Source: Bacteroidota bacterium
GTDB taxonomy: Bacteria; Spirochaetota; Spirochaetia; JABMQR01
Length of the DNA stretch: 32,522 nt
Assembly: GCA_013202335.1 (NCBI GenBank)
Contig: JABMQR010000078.1
Span: 1 to 32,522 of the forward strand
Reading direction: 5' to 3'
Shown: positions 23,463-32,268 of the stretch, in pieces
Layout of the letters: each line of letters opens with the position of its first letter
Position numbering within the stretch: position 1 is the stretch's first letter
Position numbers and translations under genes: made by a program
Notes under the pieces: model-generated
Databases searched by the model: none
The model's input: the letters and a program-made list of their open reading frames with translations, nothing else
Told to the model about the DNA's origin: nothing

Positions 23463-24872
23463 CTACTGCTTATACGGCTTCCATTGCTTAAAAGGAAGTA
23501 CCTGAAGCCCCATCCATGAAGCCATTTCACGATACACATACTCGATATGGCCCCGACAAACCGGATAATGATGCTCTATTCCATACGCACCTACGGTCTC
23601 TACAAAATCCTTAATTGAAACTCTTTGTTTTTCTGAAGTGAGCTCGCCAAACCACCCGCCGCTTCCGGCATACGGTTTACCCGGCCCCTTAACCACATTG
23701 GCCTCGAATACAAATAATTGTTTTCCATCATCCTCAAGACGCATAACAGTCACGGCTCCCTGGCGAAAACTTATATCAGAAGAGACTCCCGATAAGGGTT
23801 CAGAATCAGGCTTTCTTCGATTGAGTGTATGATGGTATGCCAGTGTCTGACCCTCATCATCAGCCCATGAAGCCGGCCCGGGTCCGCAATGCCACATCTG
23901 GATTGTTCCGGTTCCTTCATCAAAGGCGACAGGATCATTGATAGTTGGGGCTGTACCGGTTATCCGGTGAGAAATAAGCATGCTGAGAGTCCCCACTAAA
24001 TCGCCTTCACAACCGGAGGGAAAATCTATATCGTTGGCATATGCTAAAGCCGCGCACGGCGCCATATCCAACTCACTTTGGAACTCAGGCCAGCATTTTA
24101 CTGCTGCTGCATCTAACTTATACTCATCTTTAACCATTTGCATAGCACCAATGACACGAGCTGTTTTCTCAAGCCAGAAATCATCAACAAGTACTCTGCT
24201 CGACCGCTGTTTCAGATCATGCACCAGCTCGCCTATTCTGCTCTGAGAAACTTGTTTATAGCGATCAAAAAGTTTCTCTACAGCAACAGGCACCACTTCC
24301 ACACCAAGGGATTCTCTGAGTTTATCTACGTCATAACGCAGATTATCAAATGTAGGAACGACCTCACCAATTTGCCCAATTCTACTTCCAGGGAGTGTGA
24401 CTACTGCCCGGAGTGCCTGCAGGGTAATGGAAAATGGTTCATCAAAAGCAGGTTCTCCGGGTGTACCAAAAAACCACTTTGTCTGTACGGAGCTTGAGAA
24501 TTTCTTACAAATGGATGTTGCCAGGTTAAATCCCGTAAGTGAATTTAACTGCAGCTCTCCTCCGTAACTTGGTTCTGGAACGAACCAAAGACCTGTATTC
24601 TTCCCCAGTGCCAAAAGAGGATAGATAACATCTCCCAGAAAGAAAGAACTTGCCTGGATCATGAGAAAATCAATCTTCTGGCTCTCGAAATAGTTTGCTG
24701 CCCGTTTAGAATCCTCTGCTGACTCTATAACATCCGGCCACAGCACGAGCTCTGCCTGATGCTGTGCGGTAATAACTTTCAGCTTTTCGCTTGAGTTTTC
24801 CCATACTTTGTGTTTTCGCGCTTCAAAATTTGGAAAACAGAGACCAACCACTCCAATCCGTACTAAACGCAT
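23463..24872 (-). CDS. L-fucose/L-arabinose isomerase-like protein
   Basis: Predicted cytoplasmic aldose-ketose isomerase of the FucI/AraA superfamily, 469 residues. The C-terminal region has the family's metal-site pattern: E263 in KCWPEF, E289 in SGCEGDLVGTLSML, D313 in TINDPVAFDEGTG and H328 in MWHCGPGP. The N-terminal domain has the usual Rossmann-like start (VRIGVVGLCFPNF). It is diverged from true FucI and AraA, so the aldose cannot be named. With the ketose 3-epimerase and split transketolase of the neighbouring operon it makes a plausible route from a free aldose to central metabolism. The start codon lies one base after the stop of a 43-residue leader ORF, inside the same transcript. 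Confidence 0.86.
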   Translation of the reverse strand: MRLVRIGVVGLCFPNFEARKHKVWENSSEKLKVITAQHQAELVLWPDVIESAEDSKRAANYFESQKIDFLMIQASSFFLGDVIYPLLALGKNTGLWFVPEPSYGGELQLNSLTGFNLATSICKKFSSSVQTKWFFGTPGEPAFDEPFSITLQALRAVVTLPGSRIGQIGEVVPTFDNLRYDVDKLRESLGVEVVPVAVEKLFDRYKQVSQSRIGELVHDLKQRSSRVLVDDFWLEKTARVIGAMQMVKDEYKLDAAAVKCWPEFQSELDMAPCAALAYANDIDFPSGCEGDLVGTLSMLISHRITGTAPTINDPVAFDEGTGTIQMWHCGPGPASWADDEGQTLAYHHTLNRRKPDSEPLSGVSSDISFRQGAVTVMRLEDDGKQLFVFEANVVKGPGKPYAGSGGWFGELTSEKQRVSIKDFVETVGAYGIEHHYPVCRGHIEYVYREMASWMGLQVLPFKQWKPYKQ

Positions 24873-24873
24873 A

Positions 24874-25005
24874 TTAGCCTCTTTTTTTTCTGGATAGAGC
24901 GTTCATTGCAGTACGCGCAATCTTTGTTGAGGATAGATATCTATTTTCCATACGTGACAATTTTATTGCATCACCGCAATTAGATAGTTCTTTCTTATAG
25001 TTCAT
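24874..25005 (-). CDS. Small 43-residue leader ORF
   Basis: Between the promoter at 25029-25058 and the isomerase gene there is an ATG at 25005 with a strong ribosome binding site (AAGAAGG, spacing 7). It opens MNYKKELSNCGDAIKLSRME and ends at a TAA one base before the isomerase ATG. The product is basic, has no membrane helix, ends in SRKKRG and matches no family I know. Its stop/start arrangement would couple its translation to the isomerase. It may be a genuine small protein, a regulatory leader peptide or a translational enhancer. Confidence 0.55.
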   Translation of the reverse strand: MNYKKELSNCGDAIKLSRMENRYLSSTKIARTAMNALSRKKRG

Positions 25006-25028
25006 TAACCGACCTTCTTGTCTAATAT

Positions 25029-25058
25029 ATTATATAGTCGACTTTATATTATTGTCAA
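25029..25058 (-). promoter_or_regulatory. Promoter with AGTCGACT operator ahead of the leader ORF and isomerase gene
   Basis: Minus-strand TTGACA (25053-25058), an 18-base spacer and TATAAT (25029-25034), with AGTCGACT in the spacer (25036-25043). The bases around the box match those of the promoter at 15129-15157 almost throughout, more than a promoter consensus alone requires. This indicates a shared regulator or a duplicated control region. Confidence 0.83.
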
Positions 25059-25120
25059 ACTTTATTTTATTTTATTCACCAAGGTAACGAATAAAAACTG
25101 TTTATAAATATATAATTTCT

Positions 25121-25807
25121 TTATCCCAGCTTGGTATCCAAATATATATATCTACTATCTTCATCACTTCTATTAACAAAGAGATTCTGCTCCAGACTGA
25201 TTAAATCCGCTCTTGTAGTTCTTTTTTCAAGCATAAACAGTATGATAAATGCAATTTTTTGAAAAAATTGAACAATTGGCGTTTCCAAAATTAACCAAAG
25301 GAAAGCATATGCCAGTACCGGAATAGAAAGTGTCACAATTCTAAGAACAAACTGACGCATAGATATAAGCTTTTTCTGTGCCAGTATATGAGTCAATGTA
25401 ATAAAGACATGGCTGAATACAAGCAAACCACCACCAATGGAATGTATGGGGTTTGATATATTTGAGGGATAACAAATAACTACAGTTCCAATCGAACCCC
25501 AATAGTAGAGAAATGCATAAATCTTATAATTCACCGATTTGGTCAACCGATAAAAACGTGCCAGTCTCCACATGATGCTAAAGGCTGCCGCCATTGACAT
25601 GATGAACATAAGAACTGATGTTCTGTTGGTGTATCCATTTGGCGTTACTGTCGATCCTAATGAACTGATTGAGAATTGCCAGAATTTATAGGGTTCTGCA
25701 AAGAAGATCATAGCGAAAAACCAGAACACCACCAGACTGCTAATCATAAGATTAGTGTTTTGTGAAACAAATAGTGATCCTGAAATTTGCTGATAGTCTT
25801 TTTTCAT
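25121..25807 (-). CDS. DUF998/Frag1-like multi-spanning membrane protein
   Basis: The 228-residue membrane protein has about six helices. The first loop contains FSISSLGSTVTPNGYTNRTS, resembling the SxLGS..N pattern of DUF998/Frag1-DRAM-type proteins, whose function is unknown. The last ~35 residues are polar and probably cytoplasmic. ATG start with GGAGAGG about 11 bases upstream. It stands alone, separated from the CotH operon by an inverted-repeat element. The family call is tentative; the membrane topology is clear. Confidence 0.7.
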   Translation of the reverse strand: MKKDYQQISGSLFVSQNTNLMISSLVVFWFFAMIFFAEPYKFWQFSISSLGSTVTPNGYTNRTSVLMFIMSMAAAFSIMWRLARFYRLTKSVNYKIYAFLYYWGSIGTVVICYPSNISNPIHSIGGGLLVFSHVFITLTHILAQKKLISMRQFVLRIVTLSIPVLAYAFLWLILETPIVQFFQKIAFIILFMLEKRTTRADLISLEQNLFVNRSDEDSRYIYLDTKLG

Positions 25808-25892
25808 TAAGTGTTTAACCTCTCCTGTAAAAAAACCATTCTATATATATAGTATAAAATTGAACTCCGGATTATGGCAAGGGGAAATTGTG

Positions 25893-26068
25893 TATAGTGA
25901 TACGGAGATTGGGGGAAAACTGACCTGGGAAAAATGATATGTGGTTTCAGGAACAGCAATTGTTGAATTAAATCTTTAAGAAGGAAGTAAAAAATATTTT
26001 CCTGCTTCGTAAGTTATTATTGGGGAGAGACATATTTATCAATCTCCCCCAATCTCCGTATCACTATA
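25893..26068. repeat. 176-bp element with perfect 24-bp inverted ends (MITE/REP-like)
   Basis: The 24 bases at 25893-25916 are the exact reverse complement of 26045-26068 (arm begins TATAGTGATACGGAG and ends TGGGGGA). The 128-base centre has no ORF. The right arm can also pair locally: ATTGGGGAGA (26019-26028) with TCTCCCCCAAT (26043-26053), one base bulged, giving a rival hairpin. No target-site duplication is evident. It may be a small non-autonomous mobile element or a structured 3' region of the CotH operon. The rest of the 399-base gap (25808-26206) shows nothing else beyond the start signals of the 25807 gene. Confidence 0.7.
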
Positions 26069-26206
26069 AAACCTACACTGATTTGCTTGTTTAACTTTAT
26101 CCCCAAACCAGCTATAAGGTTTGGTGATTTTTGCGTACGTAGGTGTACAGCCCATCAAATCGTTTCATCATTGAAGAGGACTTCAAGACTCCCAAACAAT
26201 GTATTA

Positions 26207-27751
26207 TCAGAATTTTTTTGCAAAAATGATGATTGCTCCGATCATCATAAAAGCGACAGTGAATAACATCAATATTTGACTCAAACTTGATTCAGCTTCC
26301 ACAGCAACCTGAACTGAATTAGTTGACTGATTTTGACCCATTGCTCCAGGACGATCTTCCTGCTGCCTGTTTCCCAGCTCTTGAGGTGCAGGGCGCTGCT
26401 GCGCATTACCTGGATCTTCCGGACCTATTCCGGGGCGTCTCCTAATGTCTCCATTTTGAGCAGAACCAGAGTTCCCCTCTCCATTATTCGTACTGGTAAT
26501 ATCTCCATTAATTTGAAGAGTAACATTCGCAGCTCTGGCGGAAATAAAACTCATCAAACTGAATTGTTCACCTCCCTCCTGAAACAGACCATCTAAAAAC
26601 TCATCATATGTGTAAAAAGAGGTAGGATCGTTTTTCACATACTCCTTTATTAAATTATAGGTGCCTGTTATTTTCTCTGTAATAAAACCCAATGAAAAAT
26701 ACTCTGATGTCAGAATCTCAAGATAATCGTGGTATTTTTCTCTATACTCTTCATTCTGCAGCACAGCCTGAATAAGCGGATAGTTATCCATCACACCTGA
26801 AACAGGTTCATCAATAAGAAACTCCGTTGCTTCCAAATCTGTCAATCCTGACCCGGGAAAGCCGTTAAAAATCATATTCAAATCCCATGTGATCCATTCA
26901 AAAATTCCATTATTATTATACAGATAATAATTGTGGTACATCCCGCCTTGATAACTGTCTACATGCACAGTCATCGTACTTACCGCAAGATATTTCAGAA
27001 AAGAGTCCACATTCAATACTACATCCAGATCTCCGCCCTCTTCAATGTGTGTAATCAGCGCAGCAATGTCAGTATTGTCAGAGGAATCCATATTTTCCGG
27101 GAACATTCCCGTATAATCCGTACCGTTCTCAGCAATATACTTCAGATCTGAACCAATACCCATATCCGGCTTATACAACTCTCCAGAGGACTCTCCAAAA
27201 TGTTCCGTAAGAAAGTAATCATTCACCTGTTCTACTACTAAATATAGACCTGAATACTCACCATTAATTGAAACAGATGCATAACTTGTTCTTGGGACAT
27301 CAGCTCCTAATGTTCGAAGCATATCATAACCGAGATACTCCGCCATCATAGACGGATCGGAATACAAATTATTAAGATTGATTTTGGTAATACCAAAAAA
27401 AGTCTGATCATTCAGGTACTCATTAAAATCTATCTTATAGCTGTAACGGTCACTTTCAGATTTAGCAACATCTCTCAAACTTGAATTGCCTTTCGTTCTC
27501 ATACTAACATCTTTGAAAGTATACTCATTATAAGTAATATCTGCAGTTACAGACTCTTTTGCAATTGCATTGTTGATCATATCATGGTAATCAGATTCAT
27601 CGATAGTGATGTTTATTTCTACCACCTGATCCTGAGGGAATATTACGGTGTCAACCATAGATTCAGTTGTCGTCTCAACAGGAATACTATTAAGAGTAAG
27701 CAGAACCAGAAAAACCAGAACTACTGCAAATACACTTTTCACCCATTTCAT
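26207..27751 (-). CDS. CotH-family kinase-like protein, membrane-anchored
   Basis: Extracytoplasmic protein of the CotH atypical kinase fold (514 residues). A signal anchor (FAVVLVFLVLLTLNSIPV) comes first. The CotH domain (about 40-400) then shows VVEINITIDESDYHDM, RTKGNSSLRD, the YSYKIDFNEY / LNNLYSDPSMMAEYLGYDML block, SINGEYSGLYLVVEQVND and the metal-site-like ITWDLNMIFNG. After it lie a Pro/Gln-rich linker and a C-terminal membrane helix (LMLFTVAFMMIGAIIIFAKK), so the domain is tethered at both ends outside the cytoplasm. CotH proteins phosphorylate proteins in spore coats; related domains occur in non-sporing bacteria. It is the last gene of the VTC-DUF4956-CotH operon, 15 bases after DUF4956. 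Confidence 0.9.
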   Translation of the reverse strand: MKWVKSVFAVVLVFLVLLTLNSIPVETTTESMVDTVIFPQDQVVEINITIDESDYHDMINNAIAKESVTADITYNEYTFKDVSMRTKGNSSLRDVAKSESDRYSYKIDFNEYLNDQTFFGITKINLNNLYSDPSMMAEYLGYDMLRTLGADVPRTSYASVSINGEYSGLYLVVEQVNDYFLTEHFGESSGELYKPDMGIGSDLKYIAENGTDYTGMFPENMDSSDNTDIAALITHIEEGGDLDVVLNVDSFLKYLAVSTMTVHVDSYQGGMYHNYYLYNNNGIFEWITWDLNMIFNGFPGSGLTDLEATEFLIDEPVSGVMDNYPLIQAVLQNEEYREKYHDYLEILTSEYFSLGFITEKITGTYNLIKEYVKNDPTSFYTYDEFLDGLFQEGGEQFSLMSFISARAANVTLQINGDITSTNNGEGNSGSAQNGDIRRRPGIGPEDPGNAQQRPAPQELGNRQQEDRPGAMGQNQSTNSVQVAVEAESSLSQILMLFTVAFMMIGAIIIFAKKF

Positions 27752-27766
27752 TTCTATATCCTTGTT

Positions 27767-28435
27767 TTATGCTGAAAACTCACTGCTGCTAACCAGCGTT
27801 GCCTGGGTAACAGATTCAATCTGCTTAAGTTCATTAATAAATCCCATTTCACCCTCTTTCAGTCTCAATTCAATAGCTAATTCAATTTGATCACTATTTA
27901 TTATTTTCGATTTCACATAATACCGACCTGTCTCTTGTTTGATCCTTTTAAGTACCTGAGGTTCAAGATCAGCCTTATCAAGGTTTATAAGAAGTAAGTA
28001 CGGACTTTCATTCTTAATATTCAGATTAAATACATAAATAACTATCCCAATAACAAAAGAACCAACTATTCCAAGCAGATAAAAGCCTGCACCAATTACA
28101 ATTCCTACGGCAATTGACCAAAACATAAAGACAATGTCCATCGGATCTTTTATCGCTGCACGAAAACGTACAATACTGAGAGCACCTACCATACCAAGTG
28201 AAAGAACGATATTTGATGTGACTGCCATTATTACCAAAGATGTCACCATCGTCATCATTACCAGTGAAATGTTAAAACTCTTAGTATAAACAACATTCTG
28301 ATAACACTTTTTGTAAACCTGAAAAATAAACACACCAACCAGCAGCGACAGTAATAAAGTTATCCCCATATCCAAAGGTGAAAAATCTGTCATATTTTCT
28401 AAAAAACTGTTCTTAAAAATATCCTGAAACGTCAT
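27767..28435 (-). CDS. DUF4956 membrane protein
   Basis: The 222-residue protein has three or four membrane helices near the N-terminus and the hallmark DUF4956 motif MVGALSIVRFRAAIKDPMD (residues 82-100), followed by another hydrophobic stretch and a soluble C-terminal ACT-like domain (YLLLINLDKADLEP onward). Function is not established. It is commonly found beside VTC-domain polymerases and CotH proteins, as here. I infer that it forms the membrane part of that system, possibly a channel or anchor. Confidence 0.9.
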   Translation of the reverse strand: MTFQDIFKNSFLENMTDFSPLDMGITLLLSLLVGVFIFQVYKKCYQNVVYTKSFNISLVMMTMVTSLVIMAVTSNIVLSLGMVGALSIVRFRAAIKDPMDIVFMFWSIAVGIVIGAGFYLLGIVGSFVIGIVIYVFNLNIKNESPYLLLINLDKADLEPQVLKRIKQETGRYYVKSKIINSDQIELAIELRLKEGEMGFINELKQIESVTQATLVSSSEFSA

Positions 28436-28444
28436 GATAGCCTC

Positions 28445-29140
28445 CTACAGCTCATAATTGTATTTTCTCGAAAAAACATATTTCGAGGATGGACCAGCCA
28501 TTACATGTCTGGTTTGAATTAGATTCCGTATATAATCCGGAATAATTCCAGTAAATTTGATTTCCATAATCACATCATCGATTCCGAGAACCGGTGTATA
28601 CATAATTGATTTATTGAAAAGGTCAAGTTGATTACCAGATGTTCGAATATCCGAATCAAACGTAATCCTCAAATTCCCGACTGGATGAACAAATGACAAT
28701 CTTTGGTACTGTACTATCACTTTGGGTTTCAACTTGCTGCAGGTTAATTCCCTATGAAAATCCTGAAAAATGTCACCCTCTTTTTCACTGAGAAATGAAA
28801 AATTACCTGAGAGAATTCTACTGCAGTCTTCATTTAACAAACCAATTGAGATCTTTTTTGTCATCTGATGGATTTTCGTTTTCCTTTCCAGTTTCAGCAA
28901 AACCGTATCCTCATTATAAAAGCGGATTCTATACTTGTGTCTTTGAGCATCTCCATTAATTTTTTGTGACAAGGCGCTGTTATAGGGATCATCAAAGTAA
29001 AGACTGGTGACTTTGTATTCACTCTCTTTACAAAAGCAATCTCTTTTTAAAACCCTATCCAATCTGCCTGCCAGGACTGAACGATCCAGCGAGTTTATCT
29101 GGTACTTTAATTCTTGTCTGTCTGCATATATCGGATTCAT
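28445..29140 (-). CDS. VTC-domain polyphosphate polymerase
   Basis: Soluble 231-residue protein with the tunnel-shaped VTC catalytic domain of the triphosphate tunnel metalloenzyme superfamily, which makes polyphosphate from ATP in yeast. Visible signatures are RQELKYQINSLD, YKVTSLYFDDP, RHKYRIRFYN with LLKLERK (basic and acidic residues lining the tunnel), VIVQYQRLSF and VMEIKFTG. No SPX domain is present. It is the first gene of the operon and divergent from a two-component system, with 140 bases between, so control by that system is plausible. Polyphosphate synthesis is the family reaction; here it is inferred. Confidence 0.9.
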   Translation of the reverse strand: MNPIYADRQELKYQINSLDRSVLAGRLDRVLKRDCFCKESEYKVTSLYFDDPYNSALSQKINGDAQRHKYRIRFYNEDTVLLKLERKTKIHQMTKKISIGLLNEDCSRILSGNFSFLSEKEGDIFQDFHRELTCSKLKPKVIVQYQRLSFVHPVGNLRITFDSDIRTSGNQLDLFNKSIMYTPVLGIDDVIMEIKFTGIIPDYIRNLIQTRHVMAGPSSKYVFSRKYNYEL

Positions 29141-29280
29141 AAAAACTTTCCTTTCTTCTAAGATGGATTGAATGTACGACTGAATTGTTACAGGAACATC
29201 ACAGGATAGTTTTTTTATTATTAACTTTGTAATATAACTGTGATATATCTCAGGTAGATTGTTTGTAAGAGGAATAATGG

Positions 29281-29952
29281 ATGAAAAAGAAAATTCTAAT
29301 AGCAGACGATGAATCTAGAATGAGAATACTAATCTCTGATTTTCTCATTAACGAAGGATATGAAGTTATCGAAGCGCTAAACGGCCGGGAAGCCGTTGAT
29401 AAGTTTGTAGAAGACCCCTCCATACATCTGGTTATTCTCGATATTATGATGCCTGTATTAAATGGCTTTGACACATGCAGTCAAATCAGAAAAATAAGTA
29501 AGGTGCCTATCCTTATGCTCACTGCAAAAAATACTGAAAATGATGAACTTCAGGGATTCAGGAAAGGAACAGATGAATATATTAAAAAACCATTTAGTCC
29601 TTCAGTTTTAGTAGCCAGAATCAATGCGTTAATGCTTAGAATTTATGGCGACAGTAAGAAAATAAGTAAAGGGAATTTACTGATAAATAGTGACTCTCAT
29701 CTTGTTGAAATCAATGGTGCGTCTATTGATTTAAGCCAGACAGAGTTTAAATTACTTCTTTATTTGATTGAAAACGAAAACAGAGTCCTCTCGCGGGATC
29801 AGTTGCTAAACTACGTCTGGGGATATGATTATGACGGAACGGAAAGAACCGTTGACACACATATGAACCGTCTAAGAATTAAGCTGAAATCTTCAGGAAA
29901 TTATCTGAAAACAGTAAGAGGTTTCGGATACAAATTCAAGGTGACACCATGA
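29281..29952 (+). CDS. OmpR-family response regulator
   Basis: Two-component response regulator, 223 residues. The receiver domain has the acidic pair IADDE, phosphoacceptor D54 in VILDIMMPVLNG, the conserved Thr in LMLTAK and the Lys in DEYIKKPFSP. The C-terminal winged helix (TEFKLLLYLIENE, ERTVDTHMNRLRIKLK, TVRGFGYKF) binds DNA. Start supported by AGAGGA. It overlaps the kinase gene by 4 bases. Divergent from, and a likely regulator of, the VTC-DUF4956-CotH operon. Confidence 0.96.
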   Translation: MKKKILIADDESRMRILISDFLINEGYEVIEALNGREAVDKFVEDPSIHLVILDIMMPVLNGFDTCSQIRKISKVPILMLTAKNTENDELQGFRKGTDEYIKKPFSPSVLVARINALMLRIYGDSKKISKGNLLINSDSHLVEINGASIDLSQTEFKLLLYLIENENRVLSRDQLLNYVWGYDYDGTERTVDTHMNRLRIKLKSSGNYLKTVRGFGYKFKVTP

Positions 29953-31484
29953 ATTCCATAATGAAAAAACTTTTTCTTCAGATGGGTGCTTTGATTTTAT
30001 TCTTTATTGCTTTTGTTATTCTGGTTAACTCTCTGTTCTTGGAATTTTATTACATCTCTAATCAGAAAAATAAATTGAAGGACTACTACCAGACTATTAA
30101 TTCAATGAAATCAGAAGATTACAATAACAGGCTCGCAGATTTCGTATTAATGGAGACTACTTCAAATATCGATATTCTTGTTTTAAACAGTGCAGGTGAT
30201 CTTCTTTACGCAACAAACAGTTATATGTCCGATAAAAACAAGATAGACAATCTACTCCTAATTACAAAACCGGCAGAGCTTTTCCCGGAAGATTTTGCAA
30301 AAAATACACCTGAAAAGCCACGGCCAGCCCCCATGAAAATCACTAAGGTTGAAGAAATAAATAATGATGTGAAATTTATATGGACACAGGATCCCAATTT
30401 TAATCACCAGGTTCTGTTATTATCCGGGAATCTCGATAACGGGAATCTTATTGAATTAGCAATTCCTTTAGCCTTAATTAAAACTAATATTAAATTATCT
30501 AATAATTTCTTACTAATAATCGGAATACTAATACTTATTTTGGCTTTAATCTCTGTGTATTTTGTTTCCAGGCATTTCACAAAACCAATTAGGGAGATGA
30601 ATGATGTAACCAAACGGATGAAAAATCTTGATTTTAATATAAGTTGTACGGTTCGAACAAAAGATGAAATTGGCGAGCTGGCCGGCAGTATTAATGAGAT
30701 GTCAATAGAACTATATAAAACAATTCAATCAATAAAAGAAAAAAATGAACAGCTGGAAAAAGAGATAAACGAGAAAAACAGGTTGGCAGAAAAAAGAAGA
30801 GAACTACTGAGTAATGTCTCTCATGAATTAAAAACACCTTTGGCACTCATGCAGGGATATGCTGAGGGTCTCAAAATTGGTGTGGCAAAAGAGAGTGATA
30901 AAGCTGATTTTTACTGTGATGTTATTTTAGATGAAACAAATAAGATGAATCAGCTTGTAGAAGGCCTGTTGAATATTGATGAAATGGAGCTGGGGCAAGT
31001 AATTCTCAAAAAAAGCGAGTTTGAAGTTAATGCTTTCCTCTTACATATTTTTAATAAATATAAAAAAATACTCAATGAAAAAGAGATTAAATACTTAATA
31101 AATATAATAGAACCGATCATGGTAGTGGCCGATGCCTTTAAAATTGAAAGGGTCTTTACTAATTACATCACCAATGCAATGAACTATGTAGACGATAAAC
31201 GTCTTATAAAAATCACAATACTACGCCTGGATAAACATATACGTGTGGAAATTTTTAACACCGCTAACCCGATTATGGAAAAGAAAATTCCAAAACTATG
31301 GGATAGTTTTTATAAAATTGACAAAGCCAGAACAAGAGATTTCGGCGGGCATGGTTTGGGACTGTCCATTATAAAGGCAATTCAGGATCTACATCATAAT
31401 GCATATGGAGTAAAAAATGTTCCAGATGGGATATGCTTCTGGTTTGATATAACACTCTCGGAAAATCAGAATATAATTTCGTAA
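29949..31484 (+). CDS. Sensor histidine kinase
   Basis: Membrane sensor kinase of 511 residues, partner of the regulator just upstream (ATGA-type overlap). Helix 1 is MGALILFFIAFVILVNSLFL. An extracytoplasmic domain of about 140 residues senses an unknown signal, then helix 2 (LLIIGILILILALISVYFV), a HAMP domain (RHFTKPIREMNDVTKRMKNL), the phosphoacceptor His in NVSHELKTPLALMQGY and the ATPase domain with the N box NYITNAMNYV and the G boxes FYKIDKARTRDFGGHGLGLS. Confidence 0.95.
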   Translation: MNSIMKKLFLQMGALILFFIAFVILVNSLFLEFYYISNQKNKLKDYYQTINSMKSEDYNNRLADFVLMETTSNIDILVLNSAGDLLYATNSYMSDKNKIDNLLLITKPAELFPEDFAKNTPEKPRPAPMKITKVEEINNDVKFIWTQDPNFNHQVLLLSGNLDNGNLIELAIPLALIKTNIKLSNNFLLIIGILILILALISVYFVSRHFTKPIREMNDVTKRMKNLDFNISCTVRTKDEIGELAGSINEMSIELYKTIQSIKEKNEQLEKEINEKNRLAEKRRELLSNVSHELKTPLALMQGYAEGLKIGVAKESDKADFYCDVILDETNKMNQLVEGLLNIDEMELGQVILKKSEFEVNAFLLHIFNKYKKILNEKEIKYLINIIEPIMVVADAFKIERVFTNYITNAMNYVDDKRLIKITILRLDKHIRVEIFNTANPIMEKKIPKLWDSFYKIDKARTRDFGGHGLGLSIIKAIQDLHHNAYGVKNVPDGICFWFDITLSENQNIIS

Positions 31485-31531
31485 GGCAATTACTGTTACC
31501 TCTTTTTCATTAGATTATTGAAATTTCCCAA

Positions 31532-32197
31532 TCACACCAAATATAGAGCAAACCCAATGTAAAAACTGACACCGCCGGAAATCACAAACAGATGCCATAT
31601 CACATGACTCAGGGGGAATTTATTGAAAATGTAGAACAGGATGCCAATACAGTATGATGCAGCACCTAAAAACATCCATAGAAAGAACCCGTTCGGCATA
31701 GCAGCTATCAGGGGTTTTATAGCAATAACAATCAACCAGCCCATAGGGAGGTAGAGTAAATCAGAAGCTATATGTTTACCGGTAAATATAAAGGACTTCA
31801 TAAAAATACCGGCAGCAGCCATCCCCCAGATCAGCCCAAAAATAACCCATCCCCATGTACCGCCAAGTGCAAGCAGGGCAACCGGCGTATATGTTCCGGC
31901 AATCAGCAGGTATATAGCTGACTGATCCAGTATATGAAGCCGTTTATGAAAAGCCGGAACATCGGTAAATTGATGCATGACAGATGACGACAGATAGAGG
32001 AGTATCTGAAAAGCCCCGTAGAGAGTAAAACTTACCAAAGCCACTGCACTGCTGCCATTCAGCTTAGTAAGTACGAGTAGAAAAATCAGCCCGGCGATAC
32101 TCATTCCGGCGCCAATCGCATGAGTCATTGAATTTAGCCGCTCCTCAACAGAGTGCGAATCTTGTTTTGTTCTATTTATCATAATTTGTGTTTCCAT
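31532..32197 (-). CDS. Hemolysin III / TrhA-type PAQR membrane protein
   Basis: Seven-helix membrane protein of the hemolysin III (YqfA/TrhA, PAQR) family. The conserved zinc-site pattern is present: His in SMTHAIGAGMS, His in SSSVMHQF, Asp in ILDQSAIYLLIAGTYTP and His in HVIWHLFVISGG. A TTG at 32233 would extend the frame, but there is no ribosome binding site for it. The ATG at 32197 (METQIMINRTK, 221 residues) matches usual family length, though its own ribosome binding site is weak. The cellular role of bacterial members is poorly defined (membrane homeostasis). Confidence 0.9.
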   Translation of the reverse strand: METQIMINRTKQDSHSVEERLNSMTHAIGAGMSIAGLIFLLVLTKLNGSSAVALVSFTLYGAFQILLYLSSSVMHQFTDVPAFHKRLHILDQSAIYLLIAGTYTPVALLALGGTWGWVIFGLIWGMAAAGIFMKSFIFTGKHIASDLLYLPMGWLIVIAIKPLIAAMPNGFFLWMFLGAASYCIGILFYIFNKFPLSHVIWHLFVISGGVSFYIGFALYLV

Positions 32198-32268
32198 GTT
32201 TATACTATATCCAATTGAATCCTTAATCAACAATCATCAATAATAATCATCTAAGGGGTTAATAATAA

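Noticed and set aside
16014..24872. Complete sulfoquinovose breakdown cluster
   Set aside because: No GH31-type sulfoquinovosidase, sulfoquinovose isomerase of the known type, sulfofructose kinase or sulfite exporter is recognisable; only the split transketolase and the ComA homologue point to sulfonates.
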